A stretch of DNA of 5,561 nt from Cytophagales bacterium (GTDB taxonomy: Bacteria; Bacteroidota; Bacteroidia; Cytophagales; Cyclobacteriaceae), in assembly GCA_003504855.1 (NCBI GenBank), contig DNZD01000380.1:1-5561 (forward strand). Direction: 5' to 3'. Below, in pieces: positions 1 through 5,561 of the stretch. The notes beneath the pieces were generated by a model that saw only the letters and a program-made list of their open reading frames with translations, searched no databases and was not told where the DNA came from. Each line of letters begins with the position of its first letter. The stretch's first letter is position 1. The translations under genes were made by a program, and so were the position numbers.

Positions 1-49
1 ATGCGACCAGAGTCAAAACTTTATATTTCTTTTTCATGGTAGTAGTCAT
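1..49 (-). CDS. Start of a probable SusD/RagB-family lipoprotein (cut by window edge)
   Basis: Only the first codons are present. The outermost ATG (49-47) shares its A with the last base of the susC stop codon (TAATG), so the two genes are almost certainly co-transcribed and translationally coupled. A second in-frame ATG at 37-35 gives MKKKYKVLTLVA, a positively charged then hydrophobic start typical of a secretion signal, and may be the true start; the feature is drawn from the outer ATG to cover both. No Shine-Dalgarno sequence is visible, which is usual for Bacteroidota. The SusD identity is inferred from position: in this phylum the gene directly after a susC homologue nearly always encodes the SusD-type surface lipoprotein that closes over the SusC barrel and captures substrate. 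Neither the lipobox nor any SusD domain lies inside the window. Confidence 0.7.
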   Translation of the reverse strand, partial: MTTTMKKKYKVLTLVA

Positions 50-3000
50 TAAAAAGTGATCTTCAGTGTACCTCCAAATCTTCTGGCTGAAGGGCCGCCC
101 AAGAAGTCAAAGCCTGCACCATTACCTGCGCCAAAGGCAGTTCTGTCGAAATCAGCTTTCGCATAAACCGGCGCATTCAGTGACTTGAACCACAGGTTAT
201 TTCCTACGAGGGAAAGATTAATCCCCGTCAGGCGCAGCTTGGAAACGATGGACTTTGGCAGCGAGTAGGACAAAGAGACTTCTCTGAAACGCACCCGCGT
301 TGCGTCATAAATACCACGATCCAACGGAGCACCGCCGATGATGGTGTTCCCGAAGAATACCCCTGCTGTAGTTAATGGGATGGTATTCGGTGTATAGCCG
401 GTGGTATTTCCACTGTTGTCCTTTACTTCGAGTACGCCCGGAAGGATTAGCGGAAGTGTAGGGTCAAAGCTCTCAAGGTCTTTTCCCACGCCTCGACCTA
501 CCATACTCGCTGCTGTATAGGAGAGTATCTGACCTCCCTGTACATAATCCCATTGCATTCCAAAAGAGATGGCCTTCCAGCTCAAGTTGCTGATGACAGA
601 GCCCATCCAATTGGGGTTTGGATTAGCGATGATCGCAATTTCATTGGCCTGTTGATAGGCACCAATAGGGCTGATGATGAACTGACCGTCAGGAGCCCTG
701 CTGGTGTATGAGCCCTGTATCACATTCAAGGGCTGGCCCTGAATAGCAAAGTTTCCCAGGTTAGGTGCACCACTGATTAGTATCGTGGTGGATCCGGCAG
801 GCAACGACTCCACTTTGCTCACATTCTTGGTATAGTTAGCCGTTAAATCCCAATTCCAGTTACCCTTCTTAATTGGCGTAACTGTTAGTGACAACTCCCA
901 ACCTTTGTTTGTAATGGAGCCTGCGTTGATAAATGTTGATAAATAACCGGTTGACACGTCCAACGGGCGATTGATGATCTGATTCTTTGCTAATCTGCTG
1001 TAGTAGCTAAGATTGAACTTAACCCTGTTTTCAAACAGCTGACTCTCCAAACCAACCTCAGTTTCCGTCAACAATTCCGGTTTAAGATTCTGGTTGGCCA
1101 ACAGATCGGCCTGTCGGGACACTGCAACGTTGGTCCCCAAACCATCTGTACGGGCCTGCGCATTCAAAGCCAGGTATGGAGAGGTGGTGTAGGGGTCGCC
1201 AAAATTGGCAGATGAACCAATAGCGGCACGTACCTTCAGGAAATCAAGAACACCGGCGCCAAAACTGGGGAATGCAGCAGTAGGAATAAAGGCAATACTA
1301 CCACCCGGGTAAAACTGAGATCTGTTTGCGCTTTGAAGTGTCGAAGACCAGTCATTCCGACCCGAGATGTTCAGATAGAGCATCTTCTTGAAGTCCAACG
1401 TTCCATCAAAATAAACACCGGCTATTACGCTATTCCGGGAAAAATTGAGTTGGGCATCACGAAAGTCCTTGGGTTGTGTGGAGGTGAAATTTCGGTGCTC
1501 AAACAAGCCATAAACAACCTGCCCGCGGCTTTCGAGACCCTCCTGAATATAATTATTGCTTCTGTAGTTGCCACCCACAATACCAGTCACACTCAGGTCC
1601 TTCGAAAGATCTTTGTTAAACGAAGCCATGAGTGTATGGTCCACTACGGTACTGGTACCTGAAGTAGAACGATAAGTGCCTGGTGACAATCGGGCATCAA
1701 CACCTGCACCACCTCCCTTGTTGATCGTGTAGGTTTGGTGTTCGCTGTACGTGTCATAACCCAGTCGGTATTGAAGACTTACCCAATCTGCGATCTTATA
1801 GGTTAAGCTCGCACTAGAAAAGAATCGATTTGTGACATTGGTTTGCTTTGTATTGTTCAACACCCACCTCGGATTGGTAATATCATTCCCGTTACGATAG
1901 TAAACGTTTGAGTGATCAACAGGATTTTCCCAGGGCCAGTTGGTCAAGTCAATGTTCCGCGGGGTATAAAACAAGTTTGCCCAAATTGAAGGTGCACCAA
2001 CCGAATTAGATCCTTGACCTGCACCTGACAACGGCTGCGTGTTATCTGTAATGGCAAAATTGAATGTGCCGTTAAAGGTTAGACTCTTGGTAAGCTTGGA
2101 ATTTACCCCCAAAGAGAAGTTGTCACGCTTAAGTTTGTTAACCGGCACATAGCCAGATTCATCCAGGTGGCTGTAGCTGAAATTCCAACTTCCAAATTCA
2201 TATGCATTTTGAAGACTCAGGGATGTGGTCGCAGATGATCCATTCCTAAAGAAGTCTTTGACGTTGTTCGGGGCTGCTGTAGGAATATAGCCCGGTAATG
2301 TTTGACCTGGCTGCACCGTTGAAGCAGATACGCTAAATTCCGGATGTTCCGGAAAGGTGTTTGCCCATTCAAAGTAGGGGTGACGGAACTGTGTCGGCTT
2401 TCCATCAAACAAACTTCCCCAGTTGCTAAAAAATTCACCGTAAGCTCCGTCGAAACCATTGGCCCACTTATTCTGATATTCCGGCAGAATGGCTTGCACT
2501 GTGAAGTAAGACTGTGTTACTGATCCTGAAAATCTATTTTGTGCCCCTTTGGTTGCTCCGGTTTTGGTCTGCACGAGAATTACTCCGTTTCTTCCTTGCG
2601 ATCCATACAACGTGGTGGCATTCAGCCCGCGCAAAACAGAAATTGATTCAATATTATTTGGATCAATATCCAGAAAACGGGTAGGTGACACCGCTCCATC
2701 GCGATAATCTGATGTTATGCTGTTTTGATCTGTGTTAATGGGAACTCCGTTTACCACCCAAAGCGGTTGAGAATTGCCAGTAATCGTGCTTGTGCCTCTG
2801 ATGGTAATCTTGGAAGAGGAACCAGACATCCCCGAGGAATTCAGGATCTGAAGTCCGGGTGTCCTGCCTTGCAGCGCCCTGCCGATATCAGTTTCAGGCT
2901 TGTTATTGAGTGTGGCAGAGGATATGGTGGTCTGCGCATATCCGAGGGCCTTTTGCTCACGCTCAATTCCTTGCGCGGTGACAACAACTTCAGACAATTG

Positions 3001-3300
3001 CTTCACATCAAGGGAAAGAGCGATATCAATGACTGATCGATCGCCAATTCCCACCTCCTGCGTGGCCAGGCCAATAAAGGAAAATACCAAATTTCCTCCA
3101 CTACCCGGAATGGCCAGCTTGTAGTTTCCATCCACATCTGTTACCGTACCATTCGTCGTTCCCTTGACAACTACGTTAACGCCAGGCAATGTGCTACCAT
3201 CTTCGGCGGAGGTAACCTTGCCTGTTACAATTCGCTCTTGTGCCATAGCGCTGCTCAGCACAAAAACAAACAAGAAGCACAATCGTACAATCTTCTTCAT
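49..3300 (-). CDS. SusC/RagA-family TonB-linked outer membrane protein
   Basis: This is a complete 1083-residue outer membrane transporter of the SusC/RagA type, of normal length for the family. Residues 1-20 are a signal peptide (MKK start, hydrophobic core, SSAMA before the cut, Q21). Residues about 23-108 are a carboxypeptidase-regulatory-like beta domain (VTGKVT, LPGVNVVVKGT, TDVDGNYKL, LVFSFIGL), followed by the conserved LSEVVVTAQG link. Residues about 115-246 are the TonB plug (GRALQGRTPGLQI, ITIRG, PLWVVNGVPI, IESISVLRGLNATTLYGSQG, NGVILVQTK). The rest is the beta barrel, ending in LKITF with the terminal aromatic expected for barrel insertion. Known for the family: it imports bound substrate, often oligosaccharide, across the outer membrane with TonB-ExbBD energy and a SusD lid. 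The substrate cannot be predicted here. Plug variants such as VVNGVP (usually VVDGVP) and SQGRNG (usually SRAANG) place it somewhat off the gut-Bacteroides type. The start has no Shine-Dalgarno, only an A-rich leader. No FecR or ECF sigma gene precedes it. Confidence 0.97.
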   Translation of the reverse strand: MKKIVRLCFLFVFVLSSAMAQERIVTGKVTSAEDGSTLPGVNVVVKGTTNGTVTDVDGNYKLAIPGSGGNLVFSFIGLATQEVGIGDRSVIDIALSLDVKQLSEVVVTAQGIEREQKALGYAQTTISSATLNNKPETDIGRALQGRTPGLQILNSSGMSGSSSKITIRGTSTITGNSQPLWVVNGVPINTDQNSITSDYRDGAVSPTRFLDIDPNNIESISVLRGLNATTLYGSQGRNGVILVQTKTGATKGAQNRFSGSVTQSYFTVQAILPEYQNKWANGFDGAYGEFFSNWGSLFDGKPTQFRHPYFEWANTFPEHPEFSVSASTVQPGQTLPGYIPTAAPNNVKDFFRNGSSATTSLSLQNAYEFGSWNFSYSHLDESGYVPVNKLKRDNFSLGVNSKLTKSLTFNGTFNFAITDNTQPLSGAGQGSNSVGAPSIWANLFYTPRNIDLTNWPWENPVDHSNVYYRNGNDITNPRWVLNNTKQTNVTNRFFSSASLTYKIADWVSLQYRLGYDTYSEHQTYTINKGGGAGVDARLSPGTYRSTSGTSTVVDHTLMASFNKDLSKDLSVTGIVGGNYRSNNYIQEGLESRGQVVYGLFEHRNFTSTQPKDFRDAQLNFSRNSVIAGVYFDGTLDFKKMLYLNISGRNDWSSTLQSANRSQFYPGGSIAFIPTAAFPSFGAGVLDFLKVRAAIGSSANFGDPYTTSPYLALNAQARTDGLGTNVAVSRQADLLANQNLKPELLTETEVGLESQLFENRVKFNLSYYSRLAKNQIINRPLDVSTGYLSTFINAGSITNKGWELSLTVTPIKKGNWNWDLTANYTKNVSKVESLPAGSTTILISGAPNLGNFAIQGQPLNVIQGSYTSRAPDGQFIISPIGAYQQANEIAIIANPNPNWMGSVISNLSWKAISFGMQWDYVQGGQILSYTAASMVGRGVGKDLESFDPTLPLILPGVLEVKDNSGNTTGYTPNTIPLTTAGVFFGNTIIGGAPLDRGIYDATRVRFREVSLSYSLPKSIVSKLRLTGINLSLVGNNLWFKSLNAPVYAKADFDRTAFGAGNGAGFDFLGGPSARRFGGTLKITF

Positions 3301-3321
3301 AGGTTTTGATTTAGTTTATCC

Positions 3322-3342
3322 TAAAAGTGATTTTCACTTTTA
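3322..3342 (-). promoter_or_regulatory. Perfect 9-bp hairpin in the susC leader
   Basis: TAAAAGTGA and TCACTTTTA form a perfect 9-bp inverted repeat around a 3-base loop, ending 21 bases before the susC ATG. It has no T-tract on the side facing susC, so it is not a terminator. In RNA it would be a small A/U-rich stem-loop close to the ribosome landing site; in DNA it is equally good as a dimeric operator. The function is unknown. The half-site sequence CCTAAAAGTG recurs on the opposite strand at 3443-3452. Confidence 0.5.
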
Positions 3343-3370
3343 CCAAAGGTGTGGCAAATGGGCGCTCAAT

Positions 3371-3459
3371 GAATCACCCGAAAAAGGCGTCACCATTTTC
3401 AAGCGATGGTTTTCAAAAAAGAATAACCCACAGCCGGTGACACACTTTTAGGGTGATTC
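3371..3459. repeat. Imperfect 24-base inverted repeat, arms 41 bases apart
   Basis: The left arm (3371-3394, plus strand) and the right arm (3459-3436, minus strand) share 20 of 24 bases: GAATCACCC, then an A-rich core, then GTCACC, with mismatches confined to the core. The 41 bases between them show no such symmetry. The whole could fold as a long stem in the susC leader, be paired binding sites for one regulator, or be a small mobile palindrome of MITE type; nothing here decides between these. The right arm overlaps the proposed -33 element of the plus-strand small RNA promoter. Duplication of flanking target bases was not evident. Confidence 0.55.
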
Positions 3460-3486
3460 GCTGCAAAACCAATGAAGCTATATTTG
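3457..3486 (+). promoter_or_regulatory. Plus-strand promoter for the candidate small RNA
   Basis: TATATTTG at 3479-3486 matches the Bacteroidota primary sigma -7 element TAnnTTTG exactly. A TTC at 3457-3459, one base off the TTG of the -33 element, lies 19 bases upstream, a usual spacing. The predicted start of transcription is near 3493. It points into a stretch without a protein gene that ends at the strong terminator at 3601-3643, which supports it being a real promoter. Confidence 0.5.
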
Positions 3487-3492
3487 AACCAA
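3464..3492 (-). promoter_or_regulatory. Possible susC promoter (weak)
   Basis: On the minus strand a TTG at 3492-3490 lies 18 bases before TGGTTTTG (3471-3464), one mismatch from the Bacteroidota -7 consensus TAnnTTTG. Transcription would start near 3457 and give a leader of about 157 bases containing the inverted repeat and the hairpin before susC. It overlaps the plus-strand promoter at 3457-3486, so the two transcripts would leave the same spot in opposite directions. No better match was seen closer to susC. This is a consensus match only. Confidence 0.25.
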
Positions 3493-3640
3493 GTTTAAGA
3501 ACAACGGTAGTAGAATCTTCTTCATAGCTTGTTTAGGTTAGAAAATAATACGCTCTCAATTCTTAACAGGTTAAAGAAATCTCTTCGTGACTCTTAAATG
3601 AGAAAGCCCCTGCAAGCAGGGGCTTTCTGTTTATTTTTCT
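3493..3640 (+). ncRNA. Candidate small RNA with antisense match to the susC start codon
   Basis: A transcript of about 145 bases is predicted between the TATATTTG promoter element and the intrinsic terminator at 3601-3628. It has no credible protein gene. Its first bases (3493-3501) can pair with TTCTTAAC at 3560-3567 (one bulge), putting bases 3502-3559 in a large loop. A second short stem (3571-3577 with 3592-3597) precedes the terminator. The loop carries AATCTTCTTCATAG (3514-3527), the exact reverse complement of susC mRNA across its ATG (3302-3289), and GTA at 3510-3512 adds three more pairs after one mismatch. Small RNAs beside susC-like operons are known in Bacteroides, for example DonS in B. 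fragilis. The ends are inferred from sequence alone. It could instead be a decayed duplicate of the susC start region. No known RNA family was recognised. Confidence 0.5.
3510..3540 (-). repeat. Second copy of the susC translation start region
   Basis: Bases 3510-3527 match 3285-3302, which span the susC start codon, at 17 of 18 positions (14 contiguous). Resemblance continues with small gaps through the next dozen bases upstream of the ATG (TTTAGGTTA against TTTAGTTTA). Read on the minus strand this copy starts MKKILLPLFLNLVQI and stops at 3480-3478, a signal-peptide-like start of 15 residues. It could be the relic of a duplicated susC 5' end, a short leader peptide, or the antisense recognition part of the small RNA proposed on the other strand. 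Confidence 0.6.
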
Positions 3641-3643
3641 TTC
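3601..3643 (+). terminator. Strong intrinsic terminator, plus strand
   Basis: AGAAAGCCCCTGC and GCAGGGGCTTTCT form a perfect 13-bp stem (3601-3613 with 3616-3628) with only AA between the arms, so in practice a 4-base loop. It is followed by the T-rich run GTTTATTTTTCTTTC. On the minus strand the bases after the stem are CATTTAAGAG, so it works well only for plus-strand transcripts. No protein gene lies upstream on that strand, so it appears to end an untranslated RNA. It also insulates the FISUMP gene from upstream transcription. Confidence 0.85.
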
Positions 3644-3833
3644 AATGGTCTAAATCCATCACACATGTTACGTGAAAAATCACAGTTGCCTGTACCGAGA
3701 CCAGGTTTCATCATGAATCATGATTCGAAATTCATATCACTATTTGCCTGCAAATCACTTGTCCTGGGTAATGATTGCGATAACTCCTGGAAATAACTTG
3801 CCATAAATTCTTTCATCAACAACCACCGTAAAA
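3644..3833. other. Non-coding leader region of the FISUMP gene with overlapping palindromes
   Basis: No gene was found in these 190 bases. Two palindromes overlap at 3710-3726: ATCATGA-A-TCATGAT (7-bp arms) and the perfect 12-base GAATCATGATTC, followed by ATTCAT at 3730-3735, which mirrors ATGAAT at 3713-3718. This could be a dimeric operator. TATTTG at 3741-3746 is a partial -7 element but has only a poor -33 partner, so the promoter for the downstream gene is unplaced. GTGAAAAATCAC (3672-3683) weakly echoes the hairpin before susC. Confidence 0.35.
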
Positions 3834-4556
3834 ATGAAAAATCACATATCCAAATACCTAATCATCGGAATCCTTGTTGTGTCCGTTACAAACTGTAAGA
3901 AAAAAGATGCAGACCCGGTGCCTGCTGTTCCAACACCCATCACAATAAAGCCCATCGATTTCGGGTCATCCACGTTTGGAACTGTCACCGATAACGATGG
4001 AAATACATATAAGACAATTGTAATTGGCGGGAAGACGTGGATGGCAGAAAACCTGAAGTCAACCAGATACCAAAACGGTGCAGCACTCTTGACAGGACTT
4101 TCGGATGCCAATTGGTCTGCAGAAACAGCCGGGGCATACTGCGATTATGAAAATAAATCCTCGAATGGAGAATTCTACGGGCACCTGTACAATGAATATG
4201 TGAAGCTTGACCAACGCGGTATTTGTCCGTCCGGCTGGCATATACCATCAAACGGAGAATGGTTGGCACTGGGGGCAGCTTTGGGCGGAGTAAACACAGC
4301 TGGCGGTAAAATGAAGGAAAAAGGGACCGCACACTGGATTACCCCTAATGAAGGCGGCGACAATTCCAGCGGATTTACTGGTATCCCAGGTGGTTCAAGG
4401 CATAATGGAATATTCAATGACATGGGAACAGATGGCTATTGGTGGAGCTCTGACCCGGGGTTCTTCTTCTACCTTACCAATTCGTTAACCGAACTCAGAA
4501 CCAAGCCAACAGCAAAACCCGACGAAGGGCTTTCCATCAGATGCATAAAAGACTAA
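3834..4556 (+). CDS. FISUMP-domain surface lipoprotein
   Basis: This is a 240-residue secreted lipoprotein. Residues 1-20 are a signal peptide with a hydrophobic core (LIIGILVVSV) and a lipobox ending VTNC, so Cys21 should be acylated. The next residues, KKKDAD, fit the charged stretch that sends Bacteroidota lipoproteins to the cell surface, although the lysines come first. A proline-rich spacer follows (28-41). Residues about 49-240 are a FISUMP domain (Fibrobacter succinogenes major paralogous domain): GTVTDNDGNTYKT, WMAENLK, a YGHLYN element, CPSGWHIPSNGEW, NSSGFTGIPGG, GYWWSS and the C-terminal SIRCIKD. Three mature cysteines (103, 131, 237) could give a disulfide. The biochemical role of FISUMP proteins is unknown; they are usually secreted or surface-bound in Bacteroidota and Fibrobacteres. 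The ATG at 3834 is chosen because it starts the signal peptide; its leader is A-rich without Shine-Dalgarno. The stop overlaps that of the convergent gene by four bases. Confidence 0.92.
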   Translation: MKNHISKYLIIGILVVSVTNCKKKDADPVPAVPTPITIKPIDFGSSTFGTVTDNDGNTYKTIVIGGKTWMAENLKSTRYQNGAALLTGLSDANWSAETAGAYCDYENKSSNGEFYGHLYNEYVKLDQRGICPSGWHIPSNGEWLALGAALGGVNTAGGKMKEKGTAHWITPNEGGDNSSGFTGIPGGSRHNGIFNDMGTDGYWWSSDPGFFFYLTNSLTELRTKPTAKPDEGLSIRCIKD

Positions 4557-5325
4557 GGGGCTCCTGACTTCACACGGCTGCGGTCTGCAAAAATCTTTAC
4601 CACGGAAACCTCCCCGTCAGGTCGGGGGGATCTTTCGTTGTAATCAAAATAGGATATGTTACGTGCCAGCTCTGTTTGAGCTACCCTGGGCCGATGCACC
4701 AACTCAAACTCGGCGGCCGGAATCGTATTGTTCTCAATATAAGGCCCCAGCAAATCATCAAACTTGTACAGCACGCCCCGGGCATCCCGCACCAATACAT
4801 AGCGGTGCTCCTTCGCCACCTCATCAAACCGCGCGGATCGTGCGAACCACCAATCTTCTTCAACCGCTCAATCAACCGCTTGTTAAACCGCACTACCTCC
4901 TCCAATTCCTTCATCACCCGCATCGGCACATATTGCGGACACAATTGCATCGAAGCCACTTCATTGAGATAATACCACTTCTCGCGTCCTTCAAAAAAAT
5001 GAGGATGCGGCGGATGATCGATAAAACTCAACTCACATAAAGCGTATACGACACCATTCTTCAACTCACAACGCATCGGAATGTCATTGGCCATCTCAGC
5101 GCCCGCTACAACCACCTGCTGCTCCGGGGTAAGGACGTAAGAAGTATTCCCCCACTCCAACAAAAAGTCCAGCAACGTTGCATCATACACATAAGCGTTG
5201 TCCTGTGCGTCCGGGGCAAAAAATACTTTTTGTCCGGATCTCAACAACGCACCACCCTTGACGTGTGCGAGCTGCTCCATACCGGCCCGATCAACCCGGC
5301 TCAGAACTACCTTATTCGATGACAT
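4553..5325 (-). pseudogene. Unrecognised protein gene interrupted by a one-base frameshift
   Basis: The reading frame from ATG 5325 codes well up to about residue 153 (RFNKRLIE), then drifts into an implausible Trp/Cys/Arg-rich tail. From 4867 onward a second frame reads AVEEDWWFARSARFDEVAKE and continues through KFDDLLGPYIENN to a TAG at 4555-4553. Adding one base near 4867-4869 would join them into a 257-residue protein. A TGA at 4870-4868 in the second frame limits the shift to roughly 4820-4870, and no slippery heptamer for programmed shifting was seen, so this is a one-base deletion or a sequencing error. There is no signal peptide or membrane segment, so the product would be cytoplasmic. 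The family is not recognised. It starts 19 bases after the upstream gene and is probably in its operon. Its end overlaps the stop of the FISUMP gene. It may be a working gene if the base is an error. Confidence 0.7.
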
Positions 5326-5344
5326 CGCCTGACTCGTTCAATTC

Positions 5345-5561
5345 CTATCCGCAATTGCCCGTAGGTACAAAATAAGAAATCACGGTATCGTTGTAACGAT
5401 CGCCCTTGTAAATCTCTTCAATCTCAAAACGAATCCGGTCGCCGCGGTGAATCTCCAGCGGACTCTTCTTCCATGCGGCATCAATGGAGAATGCCTGGGG
5501 CTGGTCAGTATCCTGGATCAATACCCGCGCTAGCGCCCGATCGTTTACATACACCTTGAAC
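5345..5561 (-). CDS. C-terminal part of a protein with an NADase-type glycan-binding domain (cut by window edge)
   Basis: The last 71 residues of a protein that begins outside the window. They read FKVYVNDRALARVLIQDT, then QAFSI, a K/R-rich turn, IRFEIEEIYKGDRYNDTVIS and a short tail ending in GNCG. The order of a YVN strand, an internal L-x-DT turn, QxFxI and then FEI-x-x-x-YKG-x-x-Y-x-DT-x-IS fits the domain described as NADase-type glycan-binding, a discoidin-like beta-sandwich expected to bind sugars and usually placed at the end of a longer secreted or enzymatic protein. The identification is from remembered motif pattern, not a search. A GTG at 5554 is an internal valine (the frame is open upstream), not a start. 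The gene precedes the frameshifted gene by 19 bases on the same strand, suggesting co-transcription. The rest of the protein, and so its function, is not visible. Confidence 0.6.
   Translation of the reverse strand, partial: FKVYVNDRALARVLIQDTDQPQAFSIDAAWKKSPLEIHRGDRIRFEIEEIYKGDRYNDTVISYFVPTGNCG

Noticed and set aside
1333..1662. Plus-strand open frame of 109 codons inside susC
   Set aside because: It lies wholly antisense to a region of susC with clear barrel coding, has no recognisable domain, and is what an open opposite frame in a long gene gives by chance.
2217..2459. Minus-strand 80-codon frame inside susC
   Set aside because: It is an alternative frame on the same strand as susC, with no start signal or recognisable family.
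2725..3124. Two plus-strand frames antisense to the susC plug region
   Set aside because: They mirror the most conserved part of susC and show no protein features.
3164..3451. Plus-strand 95-codon frame crossing the susC start into the gap
   Set aside because: More than a third of it is antisense to susC and the remainder crosses the hairpin and inverted repeat. The amino acid composition is not convincing and no start signal is visible.
3594..3678. Short plus-strand frame starting ATGAGAAAGCCC over the terminator
   Set aside because: It reads through the terminator stem and T-tract and would be cut off in the transcript.
3842..4423. Several minus-strand frames opposite the FISUMP gene
   Set aside because: They are antisense to a well-supported FISUMP domain and have no recognisable features of their own.
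4610..4629. GC-rich stem CTCCCCG/CGGGGGG as a terminator for the FISUMP gene
   Set aside because: It lies more than 50 bases inside the convergent coding sequence, includes a G-T pair, and is followed only by ATCTTTCG, a poor T-tract.
4840..4870. Programmed -1 ribosomal frameshift
   Set aside because: No X-XXY-YYZ slippery heptamer and no obvious downstream pseudoknot were seen; a one-base deletion or sequencing error explains it more simply.
4663..5040. Plus-strand frames of 125 and 98 codons opposite the frameshifted gene
   Set aside because: They are low-complexity His/Pro/Arg-rich translations, antisense to the better coding frames on the minus strand.
1..5561. CRISPR array, tRNA, rRNA, insertion sequence or transposase
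   Set aside because: No regularly spaced repeats, cloverleaf, rRNA segments or transposase coding were seen on either strand.

Overview
The window comes from a Bacteroidota genome, probably an environmental Cytophagales- or Chitinophagales-type bacterium. The evidence is a SusC/RagA-family TonB-linked outer membrane protein followed at once by the start of what is probably its SusD-type partner, a FISUMP-domain lipoprotein with a lysine/acid-rich stretch after the lipid cysteine, A/T-rich start regions without Shine-Dalgarno sequences, and a TAnnTTTG-type promoter element. The lineage below phylum is inference.

Layout. Bases 1-49 (minus strand) hold only the first codons of the gene downstream of susC. 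Bases 49-3300 (minus) are a complete 1083-residue SusC-like transporter, coupled to that gene by a TAATG stop/start overlap. Bases 3301-3833 are a long non-coding stretch with dense structure: a perfect hairpin just before susC, a 24-base inverted repeat with arms 41 bases apart, a perfect TATATTTG promoter element on the plus strand, a copy of the susC translation start region, and a perfect 13-bp intrinsic terminator reading on the plus strand. Bases 3834-4556 (plus) encode a FISUMP lipoprotein. Bases 4553-5325 (minus) are an unrecognised gene broken by a one-base frameshift, and bases 5345-5561 (minus) are the end of a protein carrying an apparent NADase-type glycan-binding domain. These last two probably form an operon running towards the FISUMP gene, and the convergent stop codons overlap.

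Most interesting point. The plus-strand promoter at about 3479-3486 and the terminator at 3601-3643 bracket about 145 bases with no credible protein gene. The predicted transcript contains AATCTTCTTCATAG, the exact 14-base reverse complement of the susC mRNA across its start codon, or 17 of 18 bases when extended. This reads as an unannotated small RNA, divergently transcribed from susC, that could pair with the susC start codon and block translation. The alternative is a decayed duplicate of the susC 5' end that happens to lie next to an orphan terminator. The sequence alone cannot decide between the two.

The SusC/SusD-like pair would bind a large nutrient, usually a glycan, at the cell surface and import it with TonB energy. 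The substrate cannot be read from this window, and no hydrolase, sigma factor or anti-sigma factor is visible.
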